A stretch of 64,000 bases of DNA. It comes from Clostridia bacterium (GTDB lineage: Bacteria; Bacillota; Clostridia; Oscillospirales; Acutalibacteraceae). The stretch spans positions 1 through 64,000 of the forward strand of contig JAQXOB010000009.1 of the NCBI GenBank assembly GCA_029098305.1, written 5' to 3'. The notes under the pieces were generated by a model. That model had not been told where the DNA came from. It did not search any database and saw only the letters and a list, made by a program, of their open reading frames with translations. The position numbers and the translations under genes were made by a program. This document shows, piece by piece, positions 45,882-54,894 of this stretch (position 1 is the first letter of the stretch; every line of letters starts with the position of its first letter).

Positions 45882-47342
45882 ATGAAAAAAATATTAGCAT
45901 TATTAATGGCAACTGCTATGATCCTATCATTAGCAGCTTGTGGTGACGATAAAGAAGTTAACAGCAAAAATGAAAGCAAAGTAACTTCCTCTAAGGATGC
46001 ATCGGGTGTTGCAAAAGGATCAAGTACTATCGAGACAAAATTATGGACATTAAATTATGATTCATCTGTTTGGACTTATGCAGAAGATGATTTTGAAGAT
46101 GGTGAGGAACAATCAAAAATTATCTTAACTATTCCTGATCCAGAAGAAGAGGATTCATACATTTTAAATGCAGAAATTCGTGTTTCTATTGACGATCCCT
46201 ATACTTTCAGAGGTTACTTGAATAGTTATGGTTTTGACCAATATGAATATAAAGTAAATAATGCATATGAATTTACTAAAGTTGGCGGCGTTGATTGTTT
46301 GATGCAAGAGGGTAACTATTGGGGAGATCCTTGCATAAGATATTTTAACCGTGTAGAAGGTGCAGGCGCTACTGTATTTATCGAGATTATCGGTGATAAA
46401 GAAGATACACGTATAAATGAATTACTTTCAGGACTTACTATCAATTTAACAGATACCGGAAATGTAGACGGTCCTTGGTACTGGGATGGAACTCCATTTA
46501 GCACAGAAGACAAAGAAACACTTGTAGGAACTCATAAGCTTAATACTAAATGGATTGCAGCTGATGAAAGCATAATAACATCAGAAACTTTTAAACACAA
46601 CGTAGCTGTAGTTGGTGACAAAGTTTATATGCTCAATGACGGCGTATTAAATCAGTATTCATATGATGGCAAAAAGCTTACTTTCGATAAAAAAATAGAA
46701 CTCGAAGATGAATACGATTACATACAAGCAACAGAAGATGGTTTTATTTGGCTATCTGCACATATCAATCCATTAATATCTCTTAAAGACGGTGTTCAAA
46801 CTGCATCATATGATGGAACTAAGTATGTAACTATGGATCCTTCCGGAAAATGGGGTATTAGCTGGTTTACAGGTTCTGAATGTGAGAAAATAACAATATC
46901 TGATGGAGCACTTACTTCAGCAGCACTTCCATTAGAAGGTGTTGATAGCATTAGCTATATATTCATAGATGATAAATATATTTATGCTTGTGGTTCAGCA
47001 GCTGATGATAGTGGTCACAAAGTCTTTGTATATGACAAAGATGGTAAGCTTCAAAAAACACTAGCAGATGCTGATGGTGAAGGATTAGGCAGCATTACTT
47101 TTGTAACTTCAACTTCTAACGGATTTATCGGATTTGACGGAAATATGCGTACAGTTGTCCTTTGGAATAAAGACGGAGCATATATCGGCGAAGCAGATGA
47201 TGCAGACTTATTTGGAACATCATATCCATGGTTTTGCGCTAGTGCAAAAATGAAAGATGGTAGCATATTTACTATAATGACTGAAGAGCGTGAAGACAAA
47301 TCTGCTGATGAAGTTATCGCATTTTGTCTTAGCGGTTTCTGA
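45882..47342 (+). CDS. Hypothetical beta-propeller-like lipoprotein
   Basis: The protein has 486 residues with lipobox LSLAACGD (Cys near 21). A first domain (about 50-190) is followed by a region (about 215-486) with repeated YxYDGKKLTFDKKIEL, FVYDKDGKLQKTLA and VVLWNKDGAYIGEA units, which suggests beta-propeller blades. The family is not recognised. It closes the P3 unit, with a strong terminator just after it. Confidence 0.6.
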   Translation: MKKILALLMATAMILSLAACGDDKEVNSKNESKVTSSKDASGVAKGSSTIETKLWTLNYDSSVWTYAEDDFEDGEEQSKIILTIPDPEEEDSYILNAEIRVSIDDPYTFRGYLNSYGFDQYEYKVNNAYEFTKVGGVDCLMQEGNYWGDPCIRYFNRVEGAGATVFIEIIGDKEDTRINELLSGLTINLTDTGNVDGPWYWDGTPFSTEDKETLVGTHKLNTKWIAADESIITSETFKHNVAVVGDKVYMLNDGVLNQYSYDGKKLTFDKKIELEDEYDYIQATEDGFIWLSAHINPLISLKDGVQTASYDGTKYVTMDPSGKWGISWFTGSECEKITISDGALTSAALPLEGVDSISYIFIDDKYIYACGSAADDSGHKVFVYDKDGKLQKTLADADGEGLGSITFVTSTSNGFIGFDGNMRTVVLWNKDGAYIGEADDADLFGTSYPWFCASAKMKDGSIFTIMTEEREDKSADEVIAFCLSGF

Positions 47343-47387
47343 TTATAGATTTGTCTAATATTTCTAACTTCTAATATATAAATACCC

Positions 47388-47425
47388 AAAATGCCAAGTA
47401 AAACTCAATTTACTTGGCATTTTAC
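47388..47425 (+). terminator. Terminator between P3 unit and P4
   Basis: AAAATGCCAAGTAAA at 47388-47402 pairs perfectly with TTTACTTGGCATTTT at 47410-47424. It ends 8 bases before the P4 element. Confidence 0.88.
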
Positions 47426-47432
47426 TCTTTTA

Positions 47433-47477
47433 TTTGCACTAAAGTACGATGTGCAAAAACAGATGTTTTGTTATAAT
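47433..47477 (+). promoter_or_regulatory. Regulon promoter P4 (20-bp element plus -10 box)
   Basis: TTTGCACTAAAGTACGATGT at 47433-47452, then 19 nt, then TATAAT at 47472-47477. A partial copy, TTTGCACTA, lies further downstream at about 47498-47506, between the -10 box and the ribosome-binding site. Confidence 0.87.
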
Positions 47478-47522
47478 ATATACTGTAAAAAAATAGATTT
47501 GCACTATAGGAAGGTATTAGAT

Positions 47523-48986
47523 ATGAAAAATATAAAGAAAATAACTCTCCTTCATTCTAATGATATGCATGGCGATTTTCTTGCGGAAGAAGTGGATAAT
47601 AAATTGATTGGAGGAGTATCAAGACTTTCCGGATATATCAATAAAGTGCGCTCAGAGCAGAAAAACACGCTATATTGTATCGCAGGTGATATGTTTCGTG
47701 GATCAGTAATTGATAGTGAGTTTCAGGGAGTATCTACAATTGAAATCATGAATATGCTTTCACCGGATGTAGTTACAATTGGAAATCATGAAACGGATTA
47801 TGGCATTGCACACTTGTTGTTTGTAGAGAAATGTGCCAAATTCCCGATTATTAATGCAAATTTGCACATAAAAACTAATAATGCACGACTTTTTAAGCCG
47901 TATCACATTATTGAAATCGATGGCATGAAAATTCTTTTTATTGGAATTTTAACTGAAGAAGTAATATCACAGACTAAAAATGATGGCTTGATAGGTTCCT
48001 TTGTTGATATTTATGAAGCAAGTCATGAAGTGGGAAGAATATGTAATGCATATAATGCAATTGATATAGATCTTACCGTTTTACTTACGCATATTGGGTT
48101 TGAAGAAGATAAAGCATTAGCTAAGCAACTTGACCCTGCATGGGGAGTAGATATTATTATCGGTGGCCATTCTCATACTTTTATCGAAAAACCTGAAAAA
48201 GTAAACGACATACTAATCGTACAAGCAGGTGTAGGCACAGACCAAATCGGTAGATTTGATATTGAAATTGACACTGACAATAACTGTGTACACAATTATG
48301 AGTGGAAAACCATACCGATTGATGATACACATTGCCCGGTGGATACAGAAATAGATAGTATAATTACATATTATAAAACTCAGACAGATAAAAAATATAA
48401 TCGTTTAGTTACGAGGTTTAGACGACGACTTACTCACCCATCACGATATTGCGAAACTGAGCTGGGCGGACTTTTTGCAGATATTATGCGAGAAAGCTTA
48501 AATCTTGATGTTATGCTTTTAGGCTCGGGAAGTGTGCGAAACACAGAGATGGGACCAATAGTATTATTTTCAGATTTAGTTGAATGTTTCCCATATGATG
48601 AGCCTGCTTATATGTTACAAGTAACAGGAAAACAGCTTAAAAAGATGATTTTGTTTATGCTTCGTGATGAAATGTGGGAAGGCTCACATAGCGAATTTTA
48701 TCAATTTTCAGAAGGAATGCATGTAGTTTATAATAGGGAAACTCATTCTTTTAAGGAGTTTATGCTGCATGGAAAAGAAATCGAAGACACACAACTTTAC
48801 AAAGTTGGTATGCAACATTTCCACTATAAAAATGTAGAAGCATTTTTATCAGTTAGCCCTGATGAAATATTGAAAAACGGAAAGGTTAGAATGGTATCTA
48901 CATCTTGTAGAGAAATTATTGATGAATACTTATCATCTCATCAAAATATTGATAGACAAGTTAGCGGAAGACTTGTTGTTGAGTAA
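47523..48986 (+). CDS. Cytoplasmic 5'-nucleotidase-family metallophosphoesterase
   Basis: The start is ATG 47523, with AGGAAGG upstream; longer frames would read through the promoter. The product of 487 residues has no signal peptide. Metal motifs appear in order: LLHSNDMHGD (about 8-17), AGDMFRG (about 52-58), TIGNHETDYG (about 81-90), GGHSHTF (about 210). The C-terminal 5'-nucleotidase domain follows (VTGKQLKKM). The lack of a signal peptide is unusual for this domain pair and points to an intracellular nucleotide or phosphoester substrate. It is first in the P4 unit, before the TelA-like and XpaC-like genes. Confidence 0.82.
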   Translation: MKNIKKITLLHSNDMHGDFLAEEVDNKLIGGVSRLSGYINKVRSEQKNTLYCIAGDMFRGSVIDSEFQGVSTIEIMNMLSPDVVTIGNHETDYGIAHLLFVEKCAKFPIINANLHIKTNNARLFKPYHIIEIDGMKILFIGILTEEVISQTKNDGLIGSFVDIYEASHEVGRICNAYNAIDIDLTVLLTHIGFEEDKALAKQLDPAWGVDIIIGGHSHTFIEKPEKVNDILIVQAGVGTDQIGRFDIEIDTDNNCVHNYEWKTIPIDDTHCPVDTEIDSIITYYKTQTDKKYNRLVTRFRRRLTHPSRYCETELGGLFADIMRESLNLDVMLLGSGSVRNTEMGPIVLFSDLVECFPYDEPAYMLQVTGKQLKKMILFMLRDEMWEGSHSEFYQFSEGMHVVYNRETHSFKEFMLHGKEIEDTQLYKVGMQHFHYKNVEAFLSVSPDEILKNGKVRMVSTSCREIIDEYLSSHQNIDRQVSGRLVVE

Positions 48987-49015
48987 TAAATCAAATATAA
49001 TTAGGAGGCAAAAAA

Positions 49016-50140
49016 ATGTTTGAAGAGAACAAAGGAATAGTATTAGAGTTAGGAAACACGGCACAAGCTCCTGCTGTACCCGCTACAAAAGAGGAAGAGG
49101 TTACTTATTTACCGGAAGTTGAATTATCTGAGGCTGAACAAAAAATGGTTGACGATTTTTCAGAAAAAATTGATTTAAATGATTCTGCTATTGTACTTCA
49201 ATACGGAACAGCTTGTCAGAAAAAAGTTGCTGACTTTTCAAATAATGCCCTTGAGGGTGTTCGCACAAAAGACTTAGGCGCAACCGGTGATATGATTACA
49301 GATCTTGTTACTGAGTTAAAGGGTTTTTCTGTTGATGAAGAAGATAACGGATTTTTTGGTTTGTTTAAAAAGGCAGGAAATAAAGTTTCACGCTTAAAAG
49401 CAAAATATGACCGTGCAGAAGTAAATGTTGATAAAATTACCGCAGAATTAGAAGGACATCAAAATCAATTGCTAAAAGATATCGTAATGCTCGATAAAAT
49501 GTATGCGGCTAATCTTGACTATTTTAAAGAGCTTACAATGTACATTTTAGCAGGTAAGAAGAAACTTGAACTTGAACGAACAACTACACTTGTGCAGATG
49601 AAAGAAAAAGCAACAGCATCAGGTCAAGCACATGATGCACAGGCAGCCAATGACTATGCATCAATGTGTGATCGTTTTGAAAAGAAGTTATATGACCTTG
49701 AATTAACAAGAACTATCAGCGTACAAATGGCACCGCAAATAAGATTGATTCAAAATAACAACGCCTTAATGTCAGAAAAAATACAGTCAACAATAAATAA
49801 CACTATCCCACTCTGGAAAAATCAAATGGTTTTGGCACTTGGACTTGAACATTCAAGACAAGCAATGGAGGCACAACGCAGTGTTACAGATATGACTAAT
49901 CAGTTGCTTATGAAAAATGCTGATGCACTTAAGCTTGGAACTATAGAAGTTGCAAAAGAAAGTGAAAGAGGCATTGTTGATATAGAAACTCTAAAATATA
50001 CCAACGAACAGCTCATTGGCACTCTTGATGAGGTGATTCGCATCCAAAGTGAAGGTAGACAAAAACGTAGAGAAGCTGAATCAGAACTTGCACGTATTGA
50101 AGGTGAGCTGAAAAATAAGCTTCTTGAAATTCAAAACTAA
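49016..50140 (+). CDS. TelA-family (toxic anion resistance) protein
   Basis: The protein of 374 residues is largely helical and soluble. The C-terminal part carries the family pattern: LWKNQMVLALGLEHSRQAM, then VTDMTNQLLMKNADAL. TelA/KlaA proteins are linked to tellurite and other anion resistance and to envelope stress; their biochemical role is unknown. The Bacillus homologue YaaN is encoded beside xpaC, and here too an XpaC-like gene follows after 36 bp. AGGAGG precedes the ATG. Confidence 0.9.
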   Translation: MFEENKGIVLELGNTAQAPAVPATKEEEVTYLPEVELSEAEQKMVDDFSEKIDLNDSAIVLQYGTACQKKVADFSNNALEGVRTKDLGATGDMITDLVTELKGFSVDEEDNGFFGLFKKAGNKVSRLKAKYDRAEVNVDKITAELEGHQNQLLKDIVMLDKMYAANLDYFKELTMYILAGKKKLELERTTTLVQMKEKATASGQAHDAQAANDYASMCDRFEKKLYDLELTRTISVQMAPQIRLIQNNNALMSEKIQSTINNTIPLWKNQMVLALGLEHSRQAMEAQRSVTDMTNQLLMKNADALKLGTIEVAKESERGIVDIETLKYTNEQLIGTLDEVIRIQSEGRQKRREAESELARIEGELKNKLLEIQN

Positions 50141-50176
50141 AATATAAAAACAACTATTTATGAGGAGTAGATTTAA

Positions 50177-50839
50177 ATGGATAATAAAAACTCCGGAAAA
50201 TCGGGATTAATTAGTCTGATTGTTTTTGCACTCATAATCTTTGTTTCGGTCAAGCTGTTACCAGATTTAGCGAAGGTGCTATTAATTGTTCTCGGTATTG
50301 TTGTTGTTCTTATTGTAGTTTTAATAGTTCTAATCATTGTGTTTTCCGTAAAAAAGCCGAAAGAAAAAGGGAATAAATCAGATAATGCTTCTATGCTTGA
50401 TAATGGACGAGCAGTTTTGCTGGAACTACGCAAATTAACAATGCGTGTAAAGAATTATCAGGTACGTTCAAAAAGTAACGAAATATGCACAGTTACCGGT
50501 AAAATTCTTAGCACAGTGAAGAATCAACCAGAAAATATCTCCGATGTTCGTCAGTTTCTGAATTATTACTTACCTACAATTGAAAAAATACTTAGAAAAT
50601 ATATCATGCTTGAGGAAAGCGGAGTACCGGCAGATGAAGTAATTAATAACACTGCCTCTTGTCTTTCTGAAATTAAAGTTGCATTAGATAGACAATATGA
50701 AAACCTATTTGAAGATGACAAGTTAGATCTCTCTGTAGAAATGGAAACATTAAAAATTGCTTGTAAACGAGACGGGTTATTGGTAGATGAAGATTTTAAC
50801 TTTCAAAAGGGAGACAATAATAATCCATTAGAATTATGA
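50177..50839 (+). CDS. XpaC-like membrane protein
   Basis: The protein has 220 residues. Two adjacent hydrophobic segments (about 11-56) anchor a cytoplasmic helical domain (about 70-195; LNYYLPTIEKILRKYIMLE is the clearest XpaC-like stretch). XpaC was named for 5-bromo-4-chloroindolyl phosphate hydrolysis; its real activity is unclear. Adjacency with the TelA gene is conserved in Bacillus. A further 27 sense codons continue in frame beyond the TGA stop to 50923. Confidence 0.72.
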   Translation: MDNKNSGKSGLISLIVFALIIFVSVKLLPDLAKVLLIVLGIVVVLIVVLIVLIIVFSVKKPKEKGNKSDNASMLDNGRAVLLELRKLTMRVKNYQVRSKSNEICTVTGKILSTVKNQPENISDVRQFLNYYLPTIEKILRKYIMLEESGVPADEVINNTASCLSEIKVALDRQYENLFEDDKLDLSVEMETLKIACKRDGLLVDEDFNFQKGDNNNPLEL

Positions 50840-50972
50840 TACGACCCGGTTCCTGTTTCTGCGGAAGAGTTTTTTGGGATGGACTTATCTCTTATCTGTA
50901 AGGTAAGCTTAGAGCATTTTTAATAGATGAGCAAAACAATAGATTTTAGTTATATGTCTGTCACACAGAAAA

Positions 50973-51008
50973 CATGGTGCAAGTACAATACGCTGTACTT
51001 GCACCATG
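50973..51008. terminator. Bidirectional terminator between XpaC-like and excisionase-like genes
   Basis: CATGGTGCAAGTACA at 50973-50987 pairs perfectly with TGTACTTGCACCATG at 50994-51008. Short T-rich runs flank both sides. Confidence 0.8.
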
Positions 51009-51042
51009 CTTTTACTAAAAAGCTGCTGTATTATTTTTTTTG

Positions 51043-51219
51043 TTATTTTATGTGGCGTATATAGGAAAGCAAGTCTGACTTCAAAATACGCCATCGCCCT
51101 TTTATCATAAAAGCTTCAATATCGCCTTCATGAATTAAATCAAGTGCAGAATTCTTTCCGATCTTTAATATAGTCTGCACGTCTTTAACAGTTAGAATAT
51201 CATTATATTCTTCAAGCAT
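51043..51219 (-). CDS. Excisionase-like helix-turn-helix protein (58 aa)
   Basis: A short gene with a strong GGAAGGAGA site before ATG 51219. The product begins MLEEYNDILTVKDVQTILKI, continues with an NSALDLIHEGDIEAFMI recognition region and ends KGRWRILKSDLLSYI. This is the layout of MerR-like HTH_17 excisionases that accompany tyrosine integrases in Gram-positive mobile elements. It would bend DNA at the attachment site to direct excision. It lies about 2.8 kb from the integrase remnant. Confidence 0.75.
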   Translation of the reverse strand: MLEEYNDILTVKDVQTILKIGKNSALDLIHEGDIEAFMIKGRWRILKSDLLSYIRHIK

Positions 51220-51967
51220 AGTAAATATCTCCTTCCTAAAACAAGCCTTTTGGGGATTGTTTCGATATATTATGGTTTATATTATTGTTTGCCTAAAGGA
51301 GAAAAGTTTATATAGGAATTAATAAATGGTGGAAGCGATTTTGAGTGCGATATAAACTAAGAAAAACAATTGCATGCTTTTACATTTAAAATATTATATG
51401 TAAATGTAAATTAAATACTTAAAACATCAAAGAGTACAAATAAGTATACCACCTAAGAATTGACTATTTATATGTCTTTTTTATTCTGTGCCATAGTTCC
51501 ATAAAAATTAAAATTTAATTTATATCTCAAATATGAATATAGCATAAATACTGAATACTACAGCAAAAATTGACATGTGGAAACAGTGTAACAAGGGAGT
51601 ATTAGTGCGATTTTTCGGGAATATGCTTTTGTATTCCATTGTTCCATAGGCAAAAAGTTTGTAAATATTTCACCTAATTAATCTATATAACATTTTGCCT
51701 CTTTCGTATATAATCTTCTTTGATCTTTCTTTATTCTGCTTATTAAAACTTTATATGTTTGGAACTGTGGAACGATAAATATAAAGCTTTTCTTTACGTT
51801 TTGCACAGAGTCCAAAATTGCGTAAAATCAAAATAGCATTAGGGCGTATGAGACGGTTTTTGTCTCATACGCCCTTTTATGATTGATCTGAGGTTAGTGT
51901 TCTGCATGCACGGGGAAATCATAGATTAGCTAATAAAATAGAAGAAAACTTTAATTCTATTGAGTTT
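51220..51967. other. Gene-free AT-rich region in the island
   Basis: No gene is seen over nearly 750 bases. Short related words recur: GCCATAGTTCCATA near 51492, TTCCATTGTTCCATAGG near 51633 and GGAACTGTGGAACG near 51761. A strong hairpin with T-run (AGGGCGTATGAGAC from 51841; complement to 51874; then TTTT) stands alone without a gene ending at it, as if the gene it served has been deleted. Confidence 0.5.
51841..51878 (+). terminator. Orphan intrinsic terminator
   Basis: GGGCGTATGAGAC at 51842-51854 pairs perfectly with GTCTCATACGCCC at 51862-51874, followed by TTTT. Confidence 0.75.
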
Positions 51968-52453
51968 TTATGAAAGTAACCAATCTATTAAATTAATGGA
52001 TTTAATGCCGTCATAGGAATTAATATAGTTTCTGTCCATTGATAAAACTATTTTTTCATAATTGTCCGGTATCATACGTAAAGGTCTTAGTTCTCTTTCT
52101 CTTGTTTCCGGGGATTGCATGCTTTCTGTTACCTGAATGTATATTTTGTCATCGGGTTTTTCAGCTACAAAATCCACTTCTGTATCTCCAATTTTTCCTA
52201 TATATACACGGTAGTCTCGTCGAATTAGTTCTAAGAAGACTATGTTTTCAATTATATGTCCCCTGTCCGTATCACGATATCCGAGTAGCATGTTACGAAA
52301 ACCAATATCAATAATATAATTTTTACCAAGTGTTTTTAGGAGCTGTTTCCCTTTTACATCATAACGGCCCACTGAGTAAAATATAAACGCACTCCGTAGC
52401 ATATCAATATATTTATTGACGGTTTTGCCTGCAATATTTTTTTCTTGTCGCAC
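51968..52453 (-). pseudogene. C-terminal fragment of an AAA/DUF4143 ATPase
   Basis: The 161 residues match the second half of AAA_14/DUF4143 proteins: NIAGKTVNKYIDMLRSAFIFYSV, then IGDTEVDFVAEKPDDKIYIQV, a nuclease-like D...E.DF.A pattern. The N-terminal ATPase domain (Walker A, about 200 residues) is absent; the upstream frame is closed by a stop within three codons of the GTG at 52453. It is a truncated remnant. A second, nearly complete and unrelated-looking member lies next to it at 52789. Confidence 0.75.
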
Positions 52454-52788
52454 TTGATTTTATATATTAATTATTTACTAAAATAGCAAATAGTCAATAG
52501 TTTCCGACTTTCAAGTTAGAAAAGTTATAAATGGATACATTTTTAGAAAATAAAACCCTAAATATTATCATTATGTATCACTCTACTGTAGCCTAGTATA
52601 ATGTTAAGGTAGTAATATTTATGTAGGAATCCCTACTTCTTTACTTAACTCATCAATTCCATAGATGAACATATCTTACTTTGCAAACGCTTTCAATAGC
52701 GAAACCATTTATATAAAATATTGACATACCACAGTCGCTATATACCAAAAAGTGCCGAGCAAACGTGTTGCCCGACACCATTGTGCGG
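52454..52788. other. Intergenic region with terminator of the downstream ATPase gene
   Basis: No gene is seen. On the minus strand GTGTCGGGC and GCTCGGCAC (52749-52776) form a stem with wobble pairs, followed by TTTTT, just after the stop of the ATPase gene. Confidence 0.5.
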
Positions 52789-54027
52789 TTAGATCATCCA
52801 GATGGGAAGGATATAGTTTTCAGAATTGATAGCTGACAACTTAGGACGCATGCAGAGGATAGCACCGTTCCCGTGAGGAATGGAAGCTCTATCCAACAGA
52901 TTGAAGGCACTGATCAGTTCGCTGCCGGGATTGACCGAACGTTTAATCTCCAGTGGACGGAGCATGCCGTTGCTCTCGATAACCATGTCGATTTCGTTGG
53001 AGTTGCTGTCGCGATAGTACCACAGCAGACATTCCTTGGCATTGTTGTGATAGGACTTTAAAAGCTCGGCGACAACAAAGTTTTCTAAAATAGCACCGTT
53101 GATTGCACCATTTGCCAAAATCTCAGGAGAGGAATAACGAGTGAGATAAGCAACCAAACCGGTATCAAAGAAATACATCTTAGGAGTTTTAACGGTACGT
53201 TTTAACAGGTTGTTAGAATAAGGACGCAGGAAGAAAATCACATCAGACTTCTCAAGAATCTGCAACCAACGTTTGGCAGTATCATCTGATACGCCGACAT
53301 CTTGTGCGATATCGTGTAAATTCAGCATTTGTCCGGCACGACAAGCGGCAGCGCGAACAAAATCACGGAACAGAAGTGGATCGGCAAGCTGTACCTGCTC
53401 TTTAACGTCGCGATCAATATAAGTCTGCAAATAGCTGGAGTAGAACACATCGCGGTCAGAAAGCTTGCCACTAGCAAGACCGGGCATAGAGCCCTTCCAG
53501 ATGCGGTCATAGATTTCAGCAATATCGGCAGGCGCATTGGTCTTCTCGCGCTCTTTCAACGCACCTAATTCCAAAGTGAAGGGTGTACAATTTCCAGATC
53601 CGTGAATTTCATGCTGGGACAGACTGGACATGTGTAAAATGGCTACACGGCCTGCAAGAGACTCTTGTGCTAGCTCCATGAGTTTGAACGCTTGCGAACC
53701 AGCGAGCCAATAGGTACCGGGAGCAGTGCCTTTATCTATCTCCATCTTAATATAGGAGAAAAGCTCAGGAGCATATTGCACCTCATCAATCATGATGGGG
53801 GCGGAGTGTATCTGTAGGAACATAGCAGGGTCGCGCTTGGCAAGACTGCGCTCATCCATATCATCCAACGTCACATACTCACGGTTATCGTCCATGAGCT
53901 GACGTAAAACGGTGGTCTTGCCCACCTGACGTGGACCTGTGATTAAAATACAGGAATACTCTTTAGAAAGAGAAAGAATCTTCTCCTCAATATCTCTTTT
54001 GATAACCGGAGATGATACTATTAGAAC
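52789..54027 (-). CDS. AAA_14/DUF4143 ATPase, 5' end disrupted
   Basis: The frame contains a full ATPase: Walker A GPRQVGKTT (preceded by IKRDIEEKILSLSKEYSCIL), Walker B PIMIDEVQYAPE, sensor YWLAGSQAF, and the DUF4143 half with NSNEIDMVIESNGMLRPLEIK. It is open to 54027 but no ATG, GTG or TTG occurs before the GTG inside the Walker A motif (53925), so the normal start seems to be lost at the junction with the integrase remnant. Base composition is clearly more GC-rich than the surroundings, which suggests separate transfer. The function of this family (often in toxin or nuclease-like roles) is not established. Confidence 0.75.
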   Translation of the reverse strand, partial: VLIVSSPVIKRDIEEKILSLSKEYSCILITGPRQVGKTTVLRQLMDDNREYVTLDDMDERSLAKRDPAMFLQIHSAPIMIDEVQYAPELFSYIKMEIDKGTAPGTYWLAGSQAFKLMELAQESLAGRVAILHMSSLSQHEIHGSGNCTPFTLELGALKEREKTNAPADIAEIYDRIWKGSMPGLASGKLSDRDVFYSSYLQTYIDRDVKEQVQLADPLLFRDFVRAAACRAGQMLNLHDIAQDVGVSDDTAKRWLQILEKSDVIFFLRPYSNNLLKRTVKTPKMYFFDTGLVAYLTRYSSPEILANGAINGAILENFVVAELLKSYHNNAKECLLWYYRDSNSNEIDMVIESNGMLRPLEIKRSVNPGSELISAFNLLDRASIPHGNGAILCMRPKLSAINSENYILPIWMI

Positions 54028-54036
54028 TTAAGGAAA

Positions 54037-54813
54037 GTGCAAAACAAAGAAGCAATAAAAATTCATTGCAAATTTGTCTTTGCAACAAATTACAGAATTC
54101 AGATCGAGGGAGACGAAGATGGAAATGTTGCTTTTTGGAATCGAATGGTATATGCTCCATTTGTCAACAGTATAGAGGAAGAAAATCAGGACAAAGGACT
54201 GCCTGTTGATGAGCAAAAGCTGTTTATATCAGCCTTAATGGAAAATCCAAAATTACTTTATAAAGAGCAACTGCTTTTGTCTCTATACACTGGTGCAAGA
54301 ATGGGAGAAATTAATGCTTTAGAGGTATCTGATATTAATTTTTCAGCCCAAACTATTAGCATAAATAAAACTGTTACTCGTGATGGCAATTATCAGCCTG
54401 TTATCGGAAGCTCTGCTAAAACTAAGGCAGGAACACGTATTTTACATATATCAAAGGAGCTTTGTAATTTATTGGATGAATATCTTAAAAATCAACAGAT
54501 AACAAGCGGACGTATTTTTAGCACGAAGAACGGAAAAGTAATTAACATTTCGCAAGTTAACTTAGAATTTAAGCGTATATGTCAAAAATATAATATTAAC
54601 AAAGGCTATAATGTAAATCAGCATATGTTAAGGCACACATACGCAACAAGGTGTATTGAATCGGGTATGCCGGCGCACGTATTACAGAAGATTTTAGGAC
54701 ATACCGACGTTTCAACTACCATAAACACATATACAGACATTCTCTCTGAATACGAACGCAAGCACACCGACCAAACTGAGCGGTACTTCAAATCGATGGA
54801 TTTGAATATATAA
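54037..54813 (+). pseudogene. Truncated tyrosine integrase fused to a primase fragment
   Basis: Residues 52-258 are the catalytic part of a tyrosine recombinase: Arg in TGARMGEINAL, HMLRHTYATR, LGHTDVSTTINTYTDI with the nucleophilic Tyr. The N-terminal core-binding domain is missing. Residues 12-45 instead read KFVFATNYRIQIEGDEDG and AFWNRMVYAPF, the pattern at the C-terminal end of P4-family phage/plasmid primases. A deletion between a primase gene and the integrase gene would explain the join. The element is therefore probably immobile on its own. Confidence 0.75.
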
Positions 54814-54852
54814 GTGACAATGTTAAGATAAATGAGTGAATACAGTATTAAA

Positions 54853-54894
54853 TCAGGCTGTTGCTAAAGAGTAATACTTTTAGCGATAGCCTGA
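54853..54894 (+). terminator. Terminator after the integrase remnant
   Basis: TCAGGCT.T.GCTAAA at 54853-54868 pairs with TTTAGC.A.AGCCTGA at 54879-54894, with two mismatches, and is followed by CTTATTT. Confidence 0.6.

Noticed and set aside
47391..47522. Upstream extension of the 5'-nucleotidase-like frame
   Set aside because: The extension crosses a terminator and the P4 promoter; the ATG at 47523 has the ribosome-binding site.
50840..50923. Read-through or selenocysteine extension of the XpaC-like protein past TGA
   Set aside because: The 27 in-frame codons could be chance or a fragment; no SECIS-like hairpin is placed after the TGA and the family normally ends about here.
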